The notes beneath the pieces were generated by a model. The model had not been told where the DNA came from. It saw only the letters and a program-made list of their open reading frames with translations, and did not search any database. This document shows positions 1-8,340 of a stretch of 64,000 bases of DNA, piece after piece; positions within the stretch are counted from its first letter, which is position 1, and each line of letters begins with the position of its first letter. The DNA comes from an uncultured Lachnospiraceae bacterium (GTDB taxonomy: Bacteria > Bacillota > Clostridia > Lachnospirales > Lachnospiraceae). Both the position numbers and the translations under genes were made by a program. The stretch is taken from positions 56,725 to 120,724 of the forward strand of contig CANPZE010000001.1 in assembly GCA_947589315.1 (NCBI GenBank). Direction: 5' to 3'.

Positions 1-145
1 CATATTCCTCCGATACCTGAGCAATCTTTGCCAGCTGCCTGGCGGTAAGCTTTCCTCCCACTACGCGCAGACGGAGAGAAAAGTTATTTTTTTGCTTCTG
101 CCGCATGAAACCGCCCTTTTTTAATGTTCCATAATCTACTGCCAT
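1..145 (-). CDS. Sulfite reductase-like protein, N-terminus only (runs off the window)
   Basis: Only the first 48 residues are visible. They begin MAVDYGTLKKGGFMRQ and continue with a basic stretch and a RLRVVGGKLTARQ segment. This is the opening of the nitrite/sulfite reductase ferredoxin-like half domain seen in AsrC-type and other clostridial siroheme 4Fe-4S sulfite reductases. The start is set by an AAAGGAG site a few bases upstream. The gene is the sixth of the aprA-aprB-cysD-cysN-metY series, with 25 bases after metY, so a role in reducing sulfite from the AprBA reaction to sulfide is the natural reading. The siroheme and cluster cysteines lie outside the window and cannot be checked. 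Confidence 0.72.
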   Translation of the reverse strand, partial: MAVDYGTLKKGGFMRQKQKNNFSLRLRVVGGKLTARQLAKIAQVSEEY

Positions 146-170
146 CTTTTCTCCTTTCCTTACTGAATCC

Positions 171-1397
171 TTACAGCGCCTGGACTGCTTCTGTAAAATC
201 CTGTATCAGATCTTGTATATCTTCAATCCCTACACTGACGCGGATCGTATCCTCATAGACACCGGCCGCCTCCTTCTGCTCCTCTGTATTGTGGATATAT
301 ATGGTAGACGCCGGATGAATGACCAACGTCCTGATGTCTCCGATATTAGTAGCGTTACAGGCATATTTTAAATGGTTCATCAAACGATACGCTCTTTCTC
401 TGCTCCCTGCCCGTAATGTAAGGATACCGCCTGCTTTGCCTCCCAGCTGGCTCTGCACCAGCCTGGCATAGGGATTTCCGGGAAGGCCAGGATAATTAAC
501 AGAGATTCCTTCCAGGGCTTCCAGCGCAGCTGCCAGCTGCCGGGCGTTGCTACAGATGCGCTCCATACGCAGCCCCAGAGATTCCAGGCCTACCAGATTC
601 ATAAACGCATTCATTGGCGAAAGGCAGACGCCCATATTTCTCCATATCCCGTTGCGCAGCTTTGCCAGATACGCAAATTCTCCGTATTTCTGATAAGGCT
701 TCAGCTGCTCATACTTGTCATAATCCCATGGAAACTTTCCACTGTCGATTATGATCCCACTGACAGAATTGCCTCCGCCATTGATATATTTAGAACTGGA
801 GTGGATCACAATATCCGCCCCGTATTCAAAGGGCCGGAGCAGATAGGGCGTAGCTGTCGTGCCGTCTACAATCAGCGGGATCCCATGGCTGTGAGCCAGA
901 TTTGATACCGACCGGATATCCATGATATCCAGACCGGGATTTCCAATAATCTCTCCAAATATTACTTTTGTCTTGTCGTTGATCAGCGGTTCCACCTCTT
1001 CTGCCGTTACATGATGTACAAAACGAGTGGTAATCCCAAATTCTTCCATATCACTAAACAGGTCGATCGTCCCGCCGAACAGGCCGCTGCCGGCAATAAT
1101 CTCATCCCCTGCACGGAGAATATTCAGCAGAGACAGAGTAATCGCAGACATTCCGGAAGAACAGGCTATTGCTCCTTTTCCCTGCTCCAATCCAGCGATC
1201 CTCCGCTCAAAAGCATCTACAGTAGGATTGCTGATCCTGGTATACGCAAACCCTGGCGCCCGATTATTAAAAATCTTTTCCAGATCTTCCGCCTGATCGT
1301 ATGCGAAAGCGCTCACCTGGGCAATCGGCGGTACGGTAGCCCCATCCTGGTAGCGTTTCCTCCCATCCCCATGCAGTAATCTTGTATTGAATTCCAT
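171..1397 (-). CDS. metY: O-acetylhomoserine sulfhydrylase / cysteine synthase-type PLP enzyme
   Basis: A 408-residue Cys/Met metabolism PLP enzyme, cytoplasmic. It would join sulfide with O-acetylhomoserine to give homocysteine. Visible family marks are FNTRLLHG at the N-terminus, YTRISNPTV, ACSSGMSAI, the cofactor-aspartate segment IVDGTTATPYL and the PLP-lysine segment VIHSSSKYINGGGNS. Length fits MetY (about 420-430) better than MetB/MetC (about 380). The open frame extends 39 codons further upstream, but the ATG at 1397 has a well spaced AAGGAG and starts the conserved region, so it was chosen. It lies 14 bases after cysN, so the sulfate pathway ends with sulfide fixation inside the same transcript. 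MetY versus a CysK-like activity cannot be settled by eye. Confidence 0.88.
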   Translation of the reverse strand: MEFNTRLLHGDGRKRYQDGATVPPIAQVSAFAYDQAEDLEKIFNNRAPGFAYTRISNPTVDAFERRIAGLEQGKGAIACSSGMSAITLSLLNILRAGDEIIAGSGLFGGTIDLFSDMEEFGITTRFVHHVTAEEVEPLINDKTKVIFGEIIGNPGLDIMDIRSVSNLAHSHGIPLIVDGTTATPYLLRPFEYGADIVIHSSSKYINGGGNSVSGIIIDSGKFPWDYDKYEQLKPYQKYGEFAYLAKLRNGIWRNMGVCLSPMNAFMNLVGLESLGLRMERICSNARQLAAALEALEGISVNYPGLPGNPYARLVQSQLGGKAGGILTLRAGSRERAYRLMNHLKYACNATNIGDIRTLVIHPASTIYIHNTEEQKEAAGVYEDTIRVSVGIEDIQDLIQDFTEAVQAL

Positions 1398-1411
1398 AGC
1401 AAGGCTCCTTT

Positions 1412-1765
1412 TTAAATATAATCCCCATGGAAGGAAATGCCGGATGTAAATGCAGAGATCTTCCGAATATACGTAACAATCCCCTCCACCGATGCATCCG
1501 TCTTCGGCTGCCAATCCGAATAACGATAATAGCTCCTTGATCCGCTATAAGGGCCATGGGCGGCGATTGTCTCGTCCAAAGCCAGCAGCACTACCAGTCC
1601 AGCCCGGTTCAAATGCTTTACTACTTCTGAGACAGCTTCCCCGGACTTTGGTTTATACAGGTAGGTATGCTTCCCTTCCCGGCTTAACTGCTTTTCTATC
1701 TCTTCCACCAGCTCCCATGTGATCCCCTGCCGGCCCAGGGGAAATTCTACTGTTACTGCCGTCTG
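1412..1765 (-). other. Degenerate APS kinase (CysC-like) domain within cysN
   Basis: Approximate codons 434-550 of cysN. The order of conserved CysC elements is kept: a GQ-A-V-x-F strand, a helix, a G-x-x-TYL strand, an EV-x-x-LN-x-AGL-V-V segment and a terminal SVE-x-I-x-x-YI helix. The Walker A lysine and serine and most of the lid and substrate region are missing. Boundaries are by eye. The CysC relationship is my inference from motif order. Confidence 0.6.
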
Positions 1766-3064
1766 TCCCTTCAGGGCGGAACGCGCCTCCCGGTTCACCC
1801 GTCCATTATAGAAACCTTCTTCTTCCGTATCCACCCCTGTAACAACACCGCAGGCAGACGTCATATTGGTGATGCGGTCGATCAGTATCAGCTCTCCTAA
1901 TGTCTTATGCTTTTGGAACTCATCCACTACGATCTGATCCGCAAAGGAAATCTGGCACACAGCAATTTCATTCTTACTGAGTTTATCCTTCATCTGCTCT
2001 TCGCCGGTATTGACATCAATGGAATAAAGGATCCTGGTCACAACGCCGGGAATCATCTTCGTTCCTATCTTTACAAAGAAATTTTTCCCATGGAACAGTT
2101 CAGCGTCATCCATCCAAAGAAGAGTGGCTGTAACACCAAAGGCTATCTTGGCATCAGAATCCACAGATAAAACACAGCCTCTGGAGACATCCACCTCCCG
2201 ATCCAGCTGGATCGTCACCGGCTGCCCCTTTTGCCCTTCCCGTACCTTCTGATCAGCCAGATAAATGCTTTTTACATGGGCTTTCTCGTTGCTGGGCAGG
2301 CTGGTGACCTCATCTCCCACCTGAATGCTCCCCATCTCGATCTGCCCCTGGAAACCGCGGAACTCATGGCTGGGACGGCACACACGCTGTACCGGCATAT
2401 AGAACCCTTTCTCACTGTCTGCCTCTGTTATGTTCACCTTTTCCAGATAGGGCAGCAAAGCCTCTCCCTGATACCAGCTGATATTGGGTGATTTCTTTGT
2501 TACATTATCTCCTTCTGTAGCCGATACAGGAATGATCACTACATTGTCCAGAGACAGTTCCTGAGTCAGCCGGCCAATCTGCTCTTCTATCCGGTGGAAT
2601 ACCTCTTCGCTATAATCCACCAGGTCCATTTTATTTACTGCAAATACAAAATACTTAATCCCCATCAGGGAACAGATCCGGGCATGACGCCTGGTCTGCA
2701 CCAGCACGCCCTGTTTGGCATCGATCAGGATTACTGCCAGGTCAGCAAAGGAGGCTCCCACTGCCATATTTCTGGTATACTCTTCATGCCCCGGTGTATC
2801 CGCTACGATAAAACTCCGGTTATCCGTGGTAAAATACCGGTAGGCGACATCTATGGTAATGCCTTGCTCTCTCTCTGCCATCAGTCCATCCAGCAAAAGG
2901 GAATAGTCAATCTTGCCTTCCCGGCTTCCCACCTTGGAGTCCAATTCCAGGGCCTTCTCCTGATCCGCATAAAGAAGCTTAGAATCGTAAAGAATATGTC
3001 CGATCAATGTGGACTTTCCGTCATCCACACTCCCACATGTAATAAATTTCAATAAGCTCTGCAT
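1412..3064 (-). CDS. cysN: Sulfate adenylyltransferase GTPase subunit with degenerate APS-kinase-like tail
   Basis: A 550-residue GTPase subunit of ATP sulfurylase; with CysD it activates sulfate to APS. The G1 loop GSVDDGKST is at residues 11-19, followed by DTPGH and NKMD. Domains II and III run to about residue 430. The CysN core is usually near 475 residues. Here about 117 more follow, resembling CysC: GQTAV..EF, then GKHTYLY, SEVVKHLNRAGLVVL, and ASVEGIVTYIRK near the end. The CysC P-loop (GLSGSGKST) is replaced by PLGRQGITW, so APS kinase activity looks lost. The chosen ATG follows the cysD stop by one base. The longer upstream frame lies inside cysD. Confidence 0.9.
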   Translation of the reverse strand: MQSLLKFITCGSVDDGKSTLIGHILYDSKLLYADQEKALELDSKVGSREGKIDYSLLLDGLMAEREQGITIDVAYRYFTTDNRSFIVADTPGHEEYTRNMAVGASFADLAVILIDAKQGVLVQTRRHARICSLMGIKYFVFAVNKMDLVDYSEEVFHRIEEQIGRLTQELSLDNVVIIPVSATEGDNVTKKSPNISWYQGEALLPYLEKVNITEADSEKGFYMPVQRVCRPSHEFRGFQGQIEMGSIQVGDEVTSLPSNEKAHVKSIYLADQKVREGQKGQPVTIQLDREVDVSRGCVLSVDSDAKIAFGVTATLLWMDDAELFHGKNFFVKIGTKMIPGVVTRILYSIDVNTGEEQMKDKLSKNEIAVCQISFADQIVVDEFQKHKTLGELILIDRITNMTSACGVVTGVDTEEEGFYNGRVNREARSALKGQTAVTVEFPLGRQGITWELVEEIEKQLSREGKHTYLYKPKSGEAVSEVVKHLNRAGLVVLLALDETIAAHGPYSGSRSYYRYSDWQPKTDASVEGIVTYIRKISAFTSGISFHGDYI

Positions 3065-3065
3065 T

Positions 3066-3968
3066 TTAGAAATACCCCTCTCTTTTTCTTCTCTCCATAC
3101 TGCCGGCAGCTTCATTGTCGATCACACGGCTTGTTCTCTCAGAAGATACCGCACTCAAGGTCTCTTCAATGATTTCATCCAGTGTCTCCGCCTCAGATTC
3201 TACACCGCCTGTCAGCGGATAGCAGCCCAATGTGCGGAATCTTACTTTGCGCATTACCGGCTGCTCTCCCGGCTCCAGACGCATCCGGTCGTCATCTACC
3301 ATGATAATATTGCCGTCCCGATAGACCACCGGACGTTCTTTAGCAAAATAGAGGGATGGGATTTCAATATTCTCTCTGCGTATGTATTGCCAGATATCCT
3401 TTTCTGTCCAGTTGGAGAGAGGAAATACCCGGACCTCTTCTCCCTTAAAAAGCTTAGTATTAAACAGTTTCCACATTTCCGGACGCTGGTTTTTGGGATC
3501 CCAGGCATGGGCAGAATTCCGGAAGGAAAAGATTCTTTCCTTGGCCCTGGACTTCTCCTCATCCCGCCGCCCGCCGCCAAAAGCTGCGGTAAACTGATAT
3601 TTATCCAATGCCTGCTTTAATGCCTGTGTCTTCATAATATCGGTATAAGCAGAGCCGTGGTCAAAGGGGTTGATCCCTTGTTTGACCCCCTCTTCATTGG
3701 TATAGACCAGCATCTCCAATCCATATTGTTCTGCCATTCTGTCCCGAAATTCAATCATTTCCCGGAACTTCCATGTAGTATCTATATGAAGAAAAGGGAA
3801 AGGGGGCTTCTCGGGATAAAATGCCTTTCTTGCCAGGTGCAGCATAACGGAACTGTCTTTTCCTATGGAATACAGCATTACCGGCTTTTCGCACTCGGCT
3901 GCCACCTCCCGGATAATATAAATCGCTTCTGCCTCTAATTCGTCCAGATGAGATAAATTGTTACTCAT
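3066..3968 (-). CDS. cysD: Sulfate adenylyltransferase subunit 2
   Basis: A 300-residue PP-loop (PAPS reductase-like) ATPase. It binds ATP and sulfate and partners CysN to make APS. The PP-loop [13 protein letters not shown] sits near residue 34. Also visible are [12 protein letters not shown], the family segment [17 protein letters not shown], and a C-terminal [12 protein letters not shown], all typical of CysD. Length matches the usual 300. The ATG at 3968 has AAGGAGG eight bases upstream; the frame is open for another 79 codons inside aprB and was ignored. It lies 20 bases after aprB and one base before the cysN start, suggesting translational coupling of the two subunits. Confidence 0.95.
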   Translation of the reverse strand: MSNNLSHLDELEAEAIYIIREVAAECEKPVMLYSIGKDSSVMLHLARKAFYPEKPPFPFLHIDTTWKFREMIEFRDRMAEQYGLEMLVYTNEEGVKQGINPFDHGSAYTDIMKTQALKQALDKYQFTAAFGGGRRDEEKSRAKERIFSFRNSAHAWDPKNQRPEMWKLFNTKLFKGEEVRVFPLSNWTEKDIWQYIRRENIEIPSLYFAKERPVVYRDGNIIMVDDDRMRLEPGEQPVMRKVRFRTLGCYPLTGGVESEAETLDEIIEETLSAVSSERTSRVIDNEAAGSMERRKREGYF

Positions 3969-3988
3969 CGTATTGTCCTCCTTGTCTG

Positions 3989-4303
3989 TTAATATTGATT
4001 TGCCTTCTTTTGATCCACACGGATCTGCTGCAGCCTGCCCTCCCGGTCTGTAATACTCCAGATATTGACATCGCCTTCCTTTCGGACGGTCAGTGTACTC
4101 CCCCTGCCTCCGATATCTGCCCCCAGATAGAAGCAGATGGCGCCGAATCTGCACTCTTTCAGACAGGAAGTACATCCCCAGCAATCTCTGATATGGCGGA
4201 TCCATGCCTTACCGCCCTCCCCCCTCTTGATCAGGTTTCCCGGGCAGGCTTCGATACACTGTCCGCACCCAGTACATTTATTCTGCTGTATCTGTATGCT
4301 CAT
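3989..4303 (-). CDS. aprB: Adenylylsulfate reductase beta subunit-like ferredoxin
   Basis: A 104-residue protein with two 4Fe-4S sites: [12 protein letters not shown] at residues 10-21, and a second CxxCxxCxxxC set in [11 protein letters not shown] followed by GAI. The C-terminal part after GGRGSTLT, with IW and a short RV-rich strand, matches the AprB core. Dissimilatory AprB has a further tail that wraps AprA (about 140-160 residues in all), which is absent. It would carry electrons to the AprA flavin for APS reduction to sulfite and AMP. The start overlaps the end of aprA by 26 bases, so the two are tightly coupled. A generic ferredoxin is the alternative, but the context and second motif favour AprB. 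Confidence 0.85.
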   Translation of the reverse strand: MSIQIQQNKCTGCGQCIEACPGNLIKRGEGGKAWIRHIRDCWGCTSCLKECRFGAICFYLGADIGGRGSTLTVRKEGDVNIWSITDREGRLQQIRVDQKKANQY

Positions 4304-5963
4304 ATACTTTTCCTCCCGTCACAAGCTCTCTATATAGAATTTCTATCTTCCCATTCTTTAGCTTAGAATTGACATAGACCATTCCATCTTCACTTTTCTC
4401 CGGATAGGTTGTGTTTTCTGCAAAGCTATGCCACCGCGTTTCTTTGCGGCCCAGCAGATGGGCGATCAGTACCTGGCAGACCACAAGGCGTTCCCGTAGT
4501 TCGTAAATCCGTAAAAGCCCATCCATATCCCTGGCGGCCAGATGGCGGCTTAATTCCAGCAGCAGCATTATTTTTTCATCTGCCATGCGAAGCTTGCCTT
4601 CACTATACTGATAGTTGGTACTGATGCCGCCAGCATATTGGTCCATGACCTTCTGCATCGTCTCTTCCAGCTGCCCTGTAGTCAACACAGCCCTGTCATT
4701 TTTCAGATATGCCTCATACTCTTTCTGTTTCTTCTTTCTTGTATCCTTTTTCACCGGTTCATAAGGATTGGCCCGGTGGAACTCCGCTGCAGCTTCCGCA
4801 GCAATCTCTCCCTCTGCCAGGGCGCCTGTCACATATTTCTGAGGGCAGCCTCCCGCTACATCTCCTGCAGCAAATAACCCCTGGATCGTTGTCTGCCTCT
4901 TAGTGTCTACCCAATATCCGCTGGCCGTATGCCCTCCTACAATATAGGGTTCGCTCCCTTCAACCTCCACATTCTCCTGAGAAGGCCCTTTCCCTGTCTC
5001 AATCCATTTTAAGGTCTGGCTGGGCGCCATATTCAGATAGGCTTTGTACAGGTCCTCCTCCTGTTCCTTCGTGATCCCCTTTGTCTTTAGATAGCAGGGG
5101 CCTCTGCCTTTTCTGTTCTCCTCCACCGTCCCATAGACACGCTGGGATGTTGTAAGTCCATATTTGTCCTCATAATTCTCTCCCTGTCCATTAATCTGCT
5201 CGGCCGATACTCCCTGTGCAATAGTTCCCGTAGGCGCAATGGTATCTTTGCAGCGGAGGGCGATAAAACGCATCTCGAAGGTAGTCATCTCTGCTCCGGC
5301 CCGGATCCCCATAGAATAGCCGGCTCCGGTATTGAAGGGAGGATACCAGATCTTATGCCGGGAAAATCCGGGATTGTTGGGACGGTATAATCCCGCCGCT
5401 CCGCCGGTCCCACAGATTACAGCATTGGCATAGATCGTATAGCAGATGGGTTGATCTACATGAAAGCCATACGCCCCTTTAATGCGGTTATTTTCTACAA
5501 TAAAATCCGTGATATTGACATGATTTAATATTTTTACATTTTTCTGTCTGGCTGCCGCTTTTGCCAGGATGGGTTTGATATTCTCCCCATTAATCTTGAT
5601 ATTCCGGTCTCCCCGGGCCACATATTTCCCCTGATCATCCTTCAAAATGACCAGTCCTAATTTCTCCATATGCTCTGTAACACGGTTCAGCCGTTCCGAC
5701 ATTGTCAGCAGCAGATCCTCTCTGACTATGCCCTCTGCATCCCTTTTGGCATAATTCACATAATCCTGAGGAGTTTTCCCTTCTGTTATGTATGCGTTGA
5801 TCGCATTAACACCGGCGGCCAGGCATCCGCTGCGCTTCACATTCGCCTTTTCTACAATCAGTACATCAATATCTCTGTACTCTCCAAGGGTAATACCGGC
5901 AAAGCAGCCAGCTGTGCCGCCACCGATGATCAGTATATCTGTTTGGATCTCCTTTGCCTCCAT
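4278..5963 (-). CDS. aprA: Adenylylsulfate reductase alpha subunit-like flavoprotein
   Basis: A 561-residue FAD enzyme of the fumarate reductase/succinate dehydrogenase superfamily. The dinucleotide motif GGGTAG is at residues 14-19. Further marks are SGCLAAGVNAINAYI, CGTGGAAGLYRPN, ALRCKDTIAPTG, GGHTASGYWVD and GLFAAGDVAGGCPQKYVTGAL, all AprA-like. Dissimilatory AprA is longer (about 620-670), so this is the compact form. With AprB it would reduce APS directly to sulfite. The surrounding genes (cysDN, metY, cysK, siroheme synthesis) imply an assimilatory role; no dsrAB or qmo genes are in the window. It heads the downstream unit with its own strong promoter 46 bases before the start codon. 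Confidence 0.88.
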   Translation of the reverse strand: MEAKEIQTDILIIGGGTAGCFAGITLGEYRDIDVLIVEKANVKRSGCLAAGVNAINAYITEGKTPQDYVNYAKRDAEGIVREDLLLTMSERLNRVTEHMEKLGLVILKDDQGKYVARGDRNIKINGENIKPILAKAAARQKNVKILNHVNITDFIVENNRIKGAYGFHVDQPICYTIYANAVICGTGGAAGLYRPNNPGFSRHKIWYPPFNTGAGYSMGIRAGAEMTTFEMRFIALRCKDTIAPTGTIAQGVSAEQINGQGENYEDKYGLTTSQRVYGTVEENRKGRGPCYLKTKGITKEQEEDLYKAYLNMAPSQTLKWIETGKGPSQENVEVEGSEPYIVGGHTASGYWVDTKRQTTIQGLFAAGDVAGGCPQKYVTGALAEGEIAAEAAAEFHRANPYEPVKKDTRKKKQKEYEAYLKNDRAVLTTGQLEETMQKVMDQYAGGISTNYQYSEGKLRMADEKIMLLLELSRHLAARDMDGLLRIYELRERLVVCQVLIAHLLGRKETRWHSFAENTTYPEKSEDGMVYVNSKLKNGKIEILYRELVTGGKVYEHTDTAE

Positions 5964-5982
5964 ACTCTTCCTCTTTTCTTTT

Positions 5983-5997
5983 ACCTACAATTTATAT
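5983..5997 (+). promoter_or_regulatory. Candidate regulator site in aprA leader (ACCTACAA..TATAT)
   Basis: The word ACCTACAAnnTATAT occurs here, between the -10 and start of aprA, and again on the other strand just downstream of the cysK -10 (14181-14195). A shorter copy, CCTACAAAATA, is at 6072-6082 (minus). Two sulfur promoters sharing the word next to a CymR-type gene suggests an operator. The sequence is AT-rich, so chance is possible. Confidence 0.3.
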
Positions 5998-6009
5998 ATG
6001 TTTTGTATG

Positions 6010-6038
6010 ATATTACCCTAATCTAATTCTGTTGTCAA
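6010..6038 (-). promoter_or_regulatory. Sigma-A promoter of aprA unit
   Basis: On the minus strand TTGACA (6033-6038) and TAATAT (6010-6015) are separated by exactly 17 bases. It separates the hemB end from aprA, making aprA-aprB-cysD-cysN-metY a separately promoted unit. Upstream is a very A/T-rich tract that could act as an UP element. Confidence 0.85.
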
Positions 6039-6089
6039 TACTTTTTAAAAAAAATTCATATTTTTCATACTTATTTTGTAGGAAATAAT

Positions 6090-7073
6090 TTATCCGATCC
6101 GTCCCTCATCCATATATTTAGCGATCTGAGGGGCAAAATAAGTTAGATATACAGATGCCCCGGCCCGATACACGCCGGCGGCAATCTCACAGATCATCTG
6201 ACTTTCTTCCACATATCCCAACCTGGCTCCTGCTTTTATCATCGCATATTCTCCACTGACACTGTAAGCAGCCACAGGAACCTGAACCTGATCTGCCACC
6301 TCCCGGACAATATCCAGATAGGAAAGAGCGGGCTTTACCATAATAATATCTGCTCCTTCTTTGATATCCAAAGCGGCTTCTTTCAAGGCCTCCCTCCGAT
6401 TGTGATAATCCATCTGATAGGATTTCCGGTCTCCAAAAGAGGGAGCCGACCCCGCTGCATCCCGAAAAGGGGCATAGAAAGAAGAGGCATATTTGACGGC
6501 ATAGGACATAATAGGAGTAGTCACATACCCCTGGGCATCCAGAAGGCTTCGGATAGCCATAACCCTTCCATCCATCATATCGGAAGGGGCCACCATATCC
6601 GCTCCCGCCTGTACATGAGATAATGCAGTCTGAGCCAGAATTTCCAGCGTGCTGTCATTGTCTATCTCCTGCCCCTTCAGCAGGCCGCAATGTCCATGGG
6701 AGGTATATTCACACAGACACACATCGGTAATTACATACAGCTCCGGATAGCGGCTTTTGATATCCTGAACCGCTCTTTGAATAATCCCGTCTCTGGCATA
6801 GGCGCAGCTGCCTGCCTCGTCCTTGGCGCTCTCTTCCGGAATCCCGAAAAGCATTATGCTGCCCACTCCCACCCTCTGCAGTTCCTCCAGCGCCTGAGGG
6901 AGCCGGTCGATGCTGTAGCGAAATTGTCCTTCCATAGAGGGGATTTCTTCTACGATCCCGATGCCCTCCCGTACAAATATAGGATAGATAAGGGAAGCCT
7001 TATCCATCCGGGTTTCTCTAACCATCCGGCGCAACGCCGGAGTCTGACGCAATCTTCTTGGCCTGATTTCCAT
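6090..7073 (-). CDS. hemB: Delta-aminolevulinic acid dehydratase (porphobilinogen synthase)
   Basis: A 327-residue enzyme that joins two 5-aminolevulinate molecules into porphobilinogen in the cytoplasm. The N-terminal RPRRLRQTPALRRMVRET is the classic opening. The zinc cysteine loop DVCLCEYTSHGHCG is intact, so it is the zinc-dependent form. Schiff-base lysines are visible in SYAVKYAS and in IIMVKPALSYLD. Length matches the family (320-330). GAGGAG lies 7 bases before the ATG. It is the last gene of the siroheme unit, 51 bases after hemA; no terminator is obvious before the aprA promoter, so read-through into the apr genes is possible. Confidence 0.96.
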   Translation of the reverse strand: MEIRPRRLRQTPALRRMVRETRMDKASLIYPIFVREGIGIVEEIPSMEGQFRYSIDRLPQALEELQRVGVGSIMLFGIPEESAKDEAGSCAYARDGIIQRAVQDIKSRYPELYVITDVCLCEYTSHGHCGLLKGQEIDNDSTLEILAQTALSHVQAGADMVAPSDMMDGRVMAIRSLLDAQGYVTTPIMSYAVKYASSFYAPFRDAAGSAPSFGDRKSYQMDYHNRREALKEAALDIKEGADIIMVKPALSYLDIVREVADQVQVPVAAYSVSGEYAMIKAGARLGYVEESQMICEIAAGVYRAGASVYLTYFAPQIAKYMDEGRIG

Positions 7074-7124
7074 AATACTCTCCTCTCAATCTCTTTTGGC
7101 AGAATAGTTTCCCCTCTGGCAGAT

Positions 7125-8306
7125 CTATTTCATCAGCTTAGCAGCCACATGGATAAACTGTTCAAATTCCTCCACATTTCCCTTTTCCTTGATCCCATAT
7201 ACCAGGTGAGCCAGCGCCCGGTCCACGGAAGTGTCCTGCGCCTCCTGCCCCATCCTTATCCGCAGGTTCTCCAGCAGTTCCCGGTTCTCACGGTAAAGCT
7301 CTTCTTTGAGAAACTCCTCCTCATAGTGGTTCAGTATCATCTGCGCCGCCTCTACATATCCCTGCTTTTTCTCATTATTGCCGGCCGCCAGCTCTTCCAT
7401 ATCCTCCATGGAGCAATAGCAGGTATCTGGCAGTCCTCCAATACTCTCCTCAATATCGGAAGGCACCGCCAGATCAAAAAAGATACGTTTCTTCTCTGTT
7501 CTCCTGTGTTCCAGGAAATGTTCTCTGGTAACCGTATAGTGGGGACTGGCAGTAGCGCTGATAATGACATCCATCTCATCCATCTGCAGGTACCGCTCCC
7601 CATAATCTGATATCTTATAATTTCCTTTTTGATGATGTAATCCCTGAGGCATGTTCTTGCGGAGAGGCAGAAGGATCTCCAGCCCTGGAATCTCCAGGGC
7701 ATCCTTCAGCAGCGTACTTCCAATCCCTCCGGAAGCTCCCAGGATCATCAGCCTTTTCCCCTCCAGTGTCCCATGGAATTCCTCTGCCTTTTTCAGAGCC
7801 AGGCTGGCGGTGGAGACAGGGATCCTGGATAGGGGCGTATGGGTCTTTACACGTTTTGCTCCGGTAAATGCCAACCGGAACAGAGAGTGAAAGGAAGATT
7901 GGCAATACCCCTGTTCCCGGGACAGGAAATAAGCCTGCTTCACCTGTCCTAATATCTGGTCTTCTCCCAGCACTACAGAGTCCAGTCCTGCCGCCACCTG
8001 GAATAGATGATGCACCGCATTGCGCCCCTGATAGCGCCGGAGGCAGTCCCTGATCCCGGGAATATCCCGGGCATCCCCGGCCTCCAAAAGTACATCCTGC
8101 ATCTGGCGGTATACCTCCCGCTTTTCCAGACCGCTGCAATAAATCTCTGTACGGTTGCAGGTAGACAACAGTACCGCCTCTTGAATCTCTCCTCCCGCCA
8201 TTAAGCGCCGTAGTACCCAGAGTTTCTTATCGTCATCAAATGCAAAGCGCTCCCGGATCCGGGAAGACGCCGTCCTGTGGCTAATACTTAGTAATTGTAA
8301 ATCCAT
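7125..8306 (-). CDS. hemA: Glutamyl-tRNA reductase
   Basis: A 393-residue enzyme that reduces Glu-tRNA(Glu) to glutamate-1-semialdehyde with NADPH, the first step of C5 tetrapyrrole synthesis. The catalytic cysteine lies in LLSTCNRTEIY near residue 50. GLDSVVLGEDQILGQVK and the NADP site ILGASGGIGSTLL are clear, and the C-terminal dimerisation helices are present but somewhat short (usual total about 410-450). The ATG at 8306 has GGAG about 10 bases upstream. It sits between hemL and hemB, 34 bases after hemL. The clustering with sirohydrochlorin genes and no heme-branch genes here points to siroheme (and possibly cobamide) as the product. Confidence 0.95.
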   Translation of the reverse strand: MDLQLLSISHRTASSRIRERFAFDDDKKLWVLRRLMAGGEIQEAVLLSTCNRTEIYCSGLEKREVYRQMQDVLLEAGDARDIPGIRDCLRRYQGRNAVHHLFQVAAGLDSVVLGEDQILGQVKQAYFLSREQGYCQSSFHSLFRLAFTGAKRVKTHTPLSRIPVSTASLALKKAEEFHGTLEGKRLMILGASGGIGSTLLKDALEIPGLEILLPLRKNMPQGLHHQKGNYKISDYGERYLQMDEMDVIISATASPHYTVTREHFLEHRRTEKKRIFFDLAVPSDIEESIGGLPDTCYCSMEDMEELAAGNNEKKQGYVEAAQMILNHYEEEFLKEELYRENRELLENLRIRMGQEAQDTSVDRALAHLVYGIKEKGNVEEFEQFIHVAAKLMK

Positions 8307-8340
8307 CTCTGATCCGCTCCATTACCTTGCTTGCTCCAGT

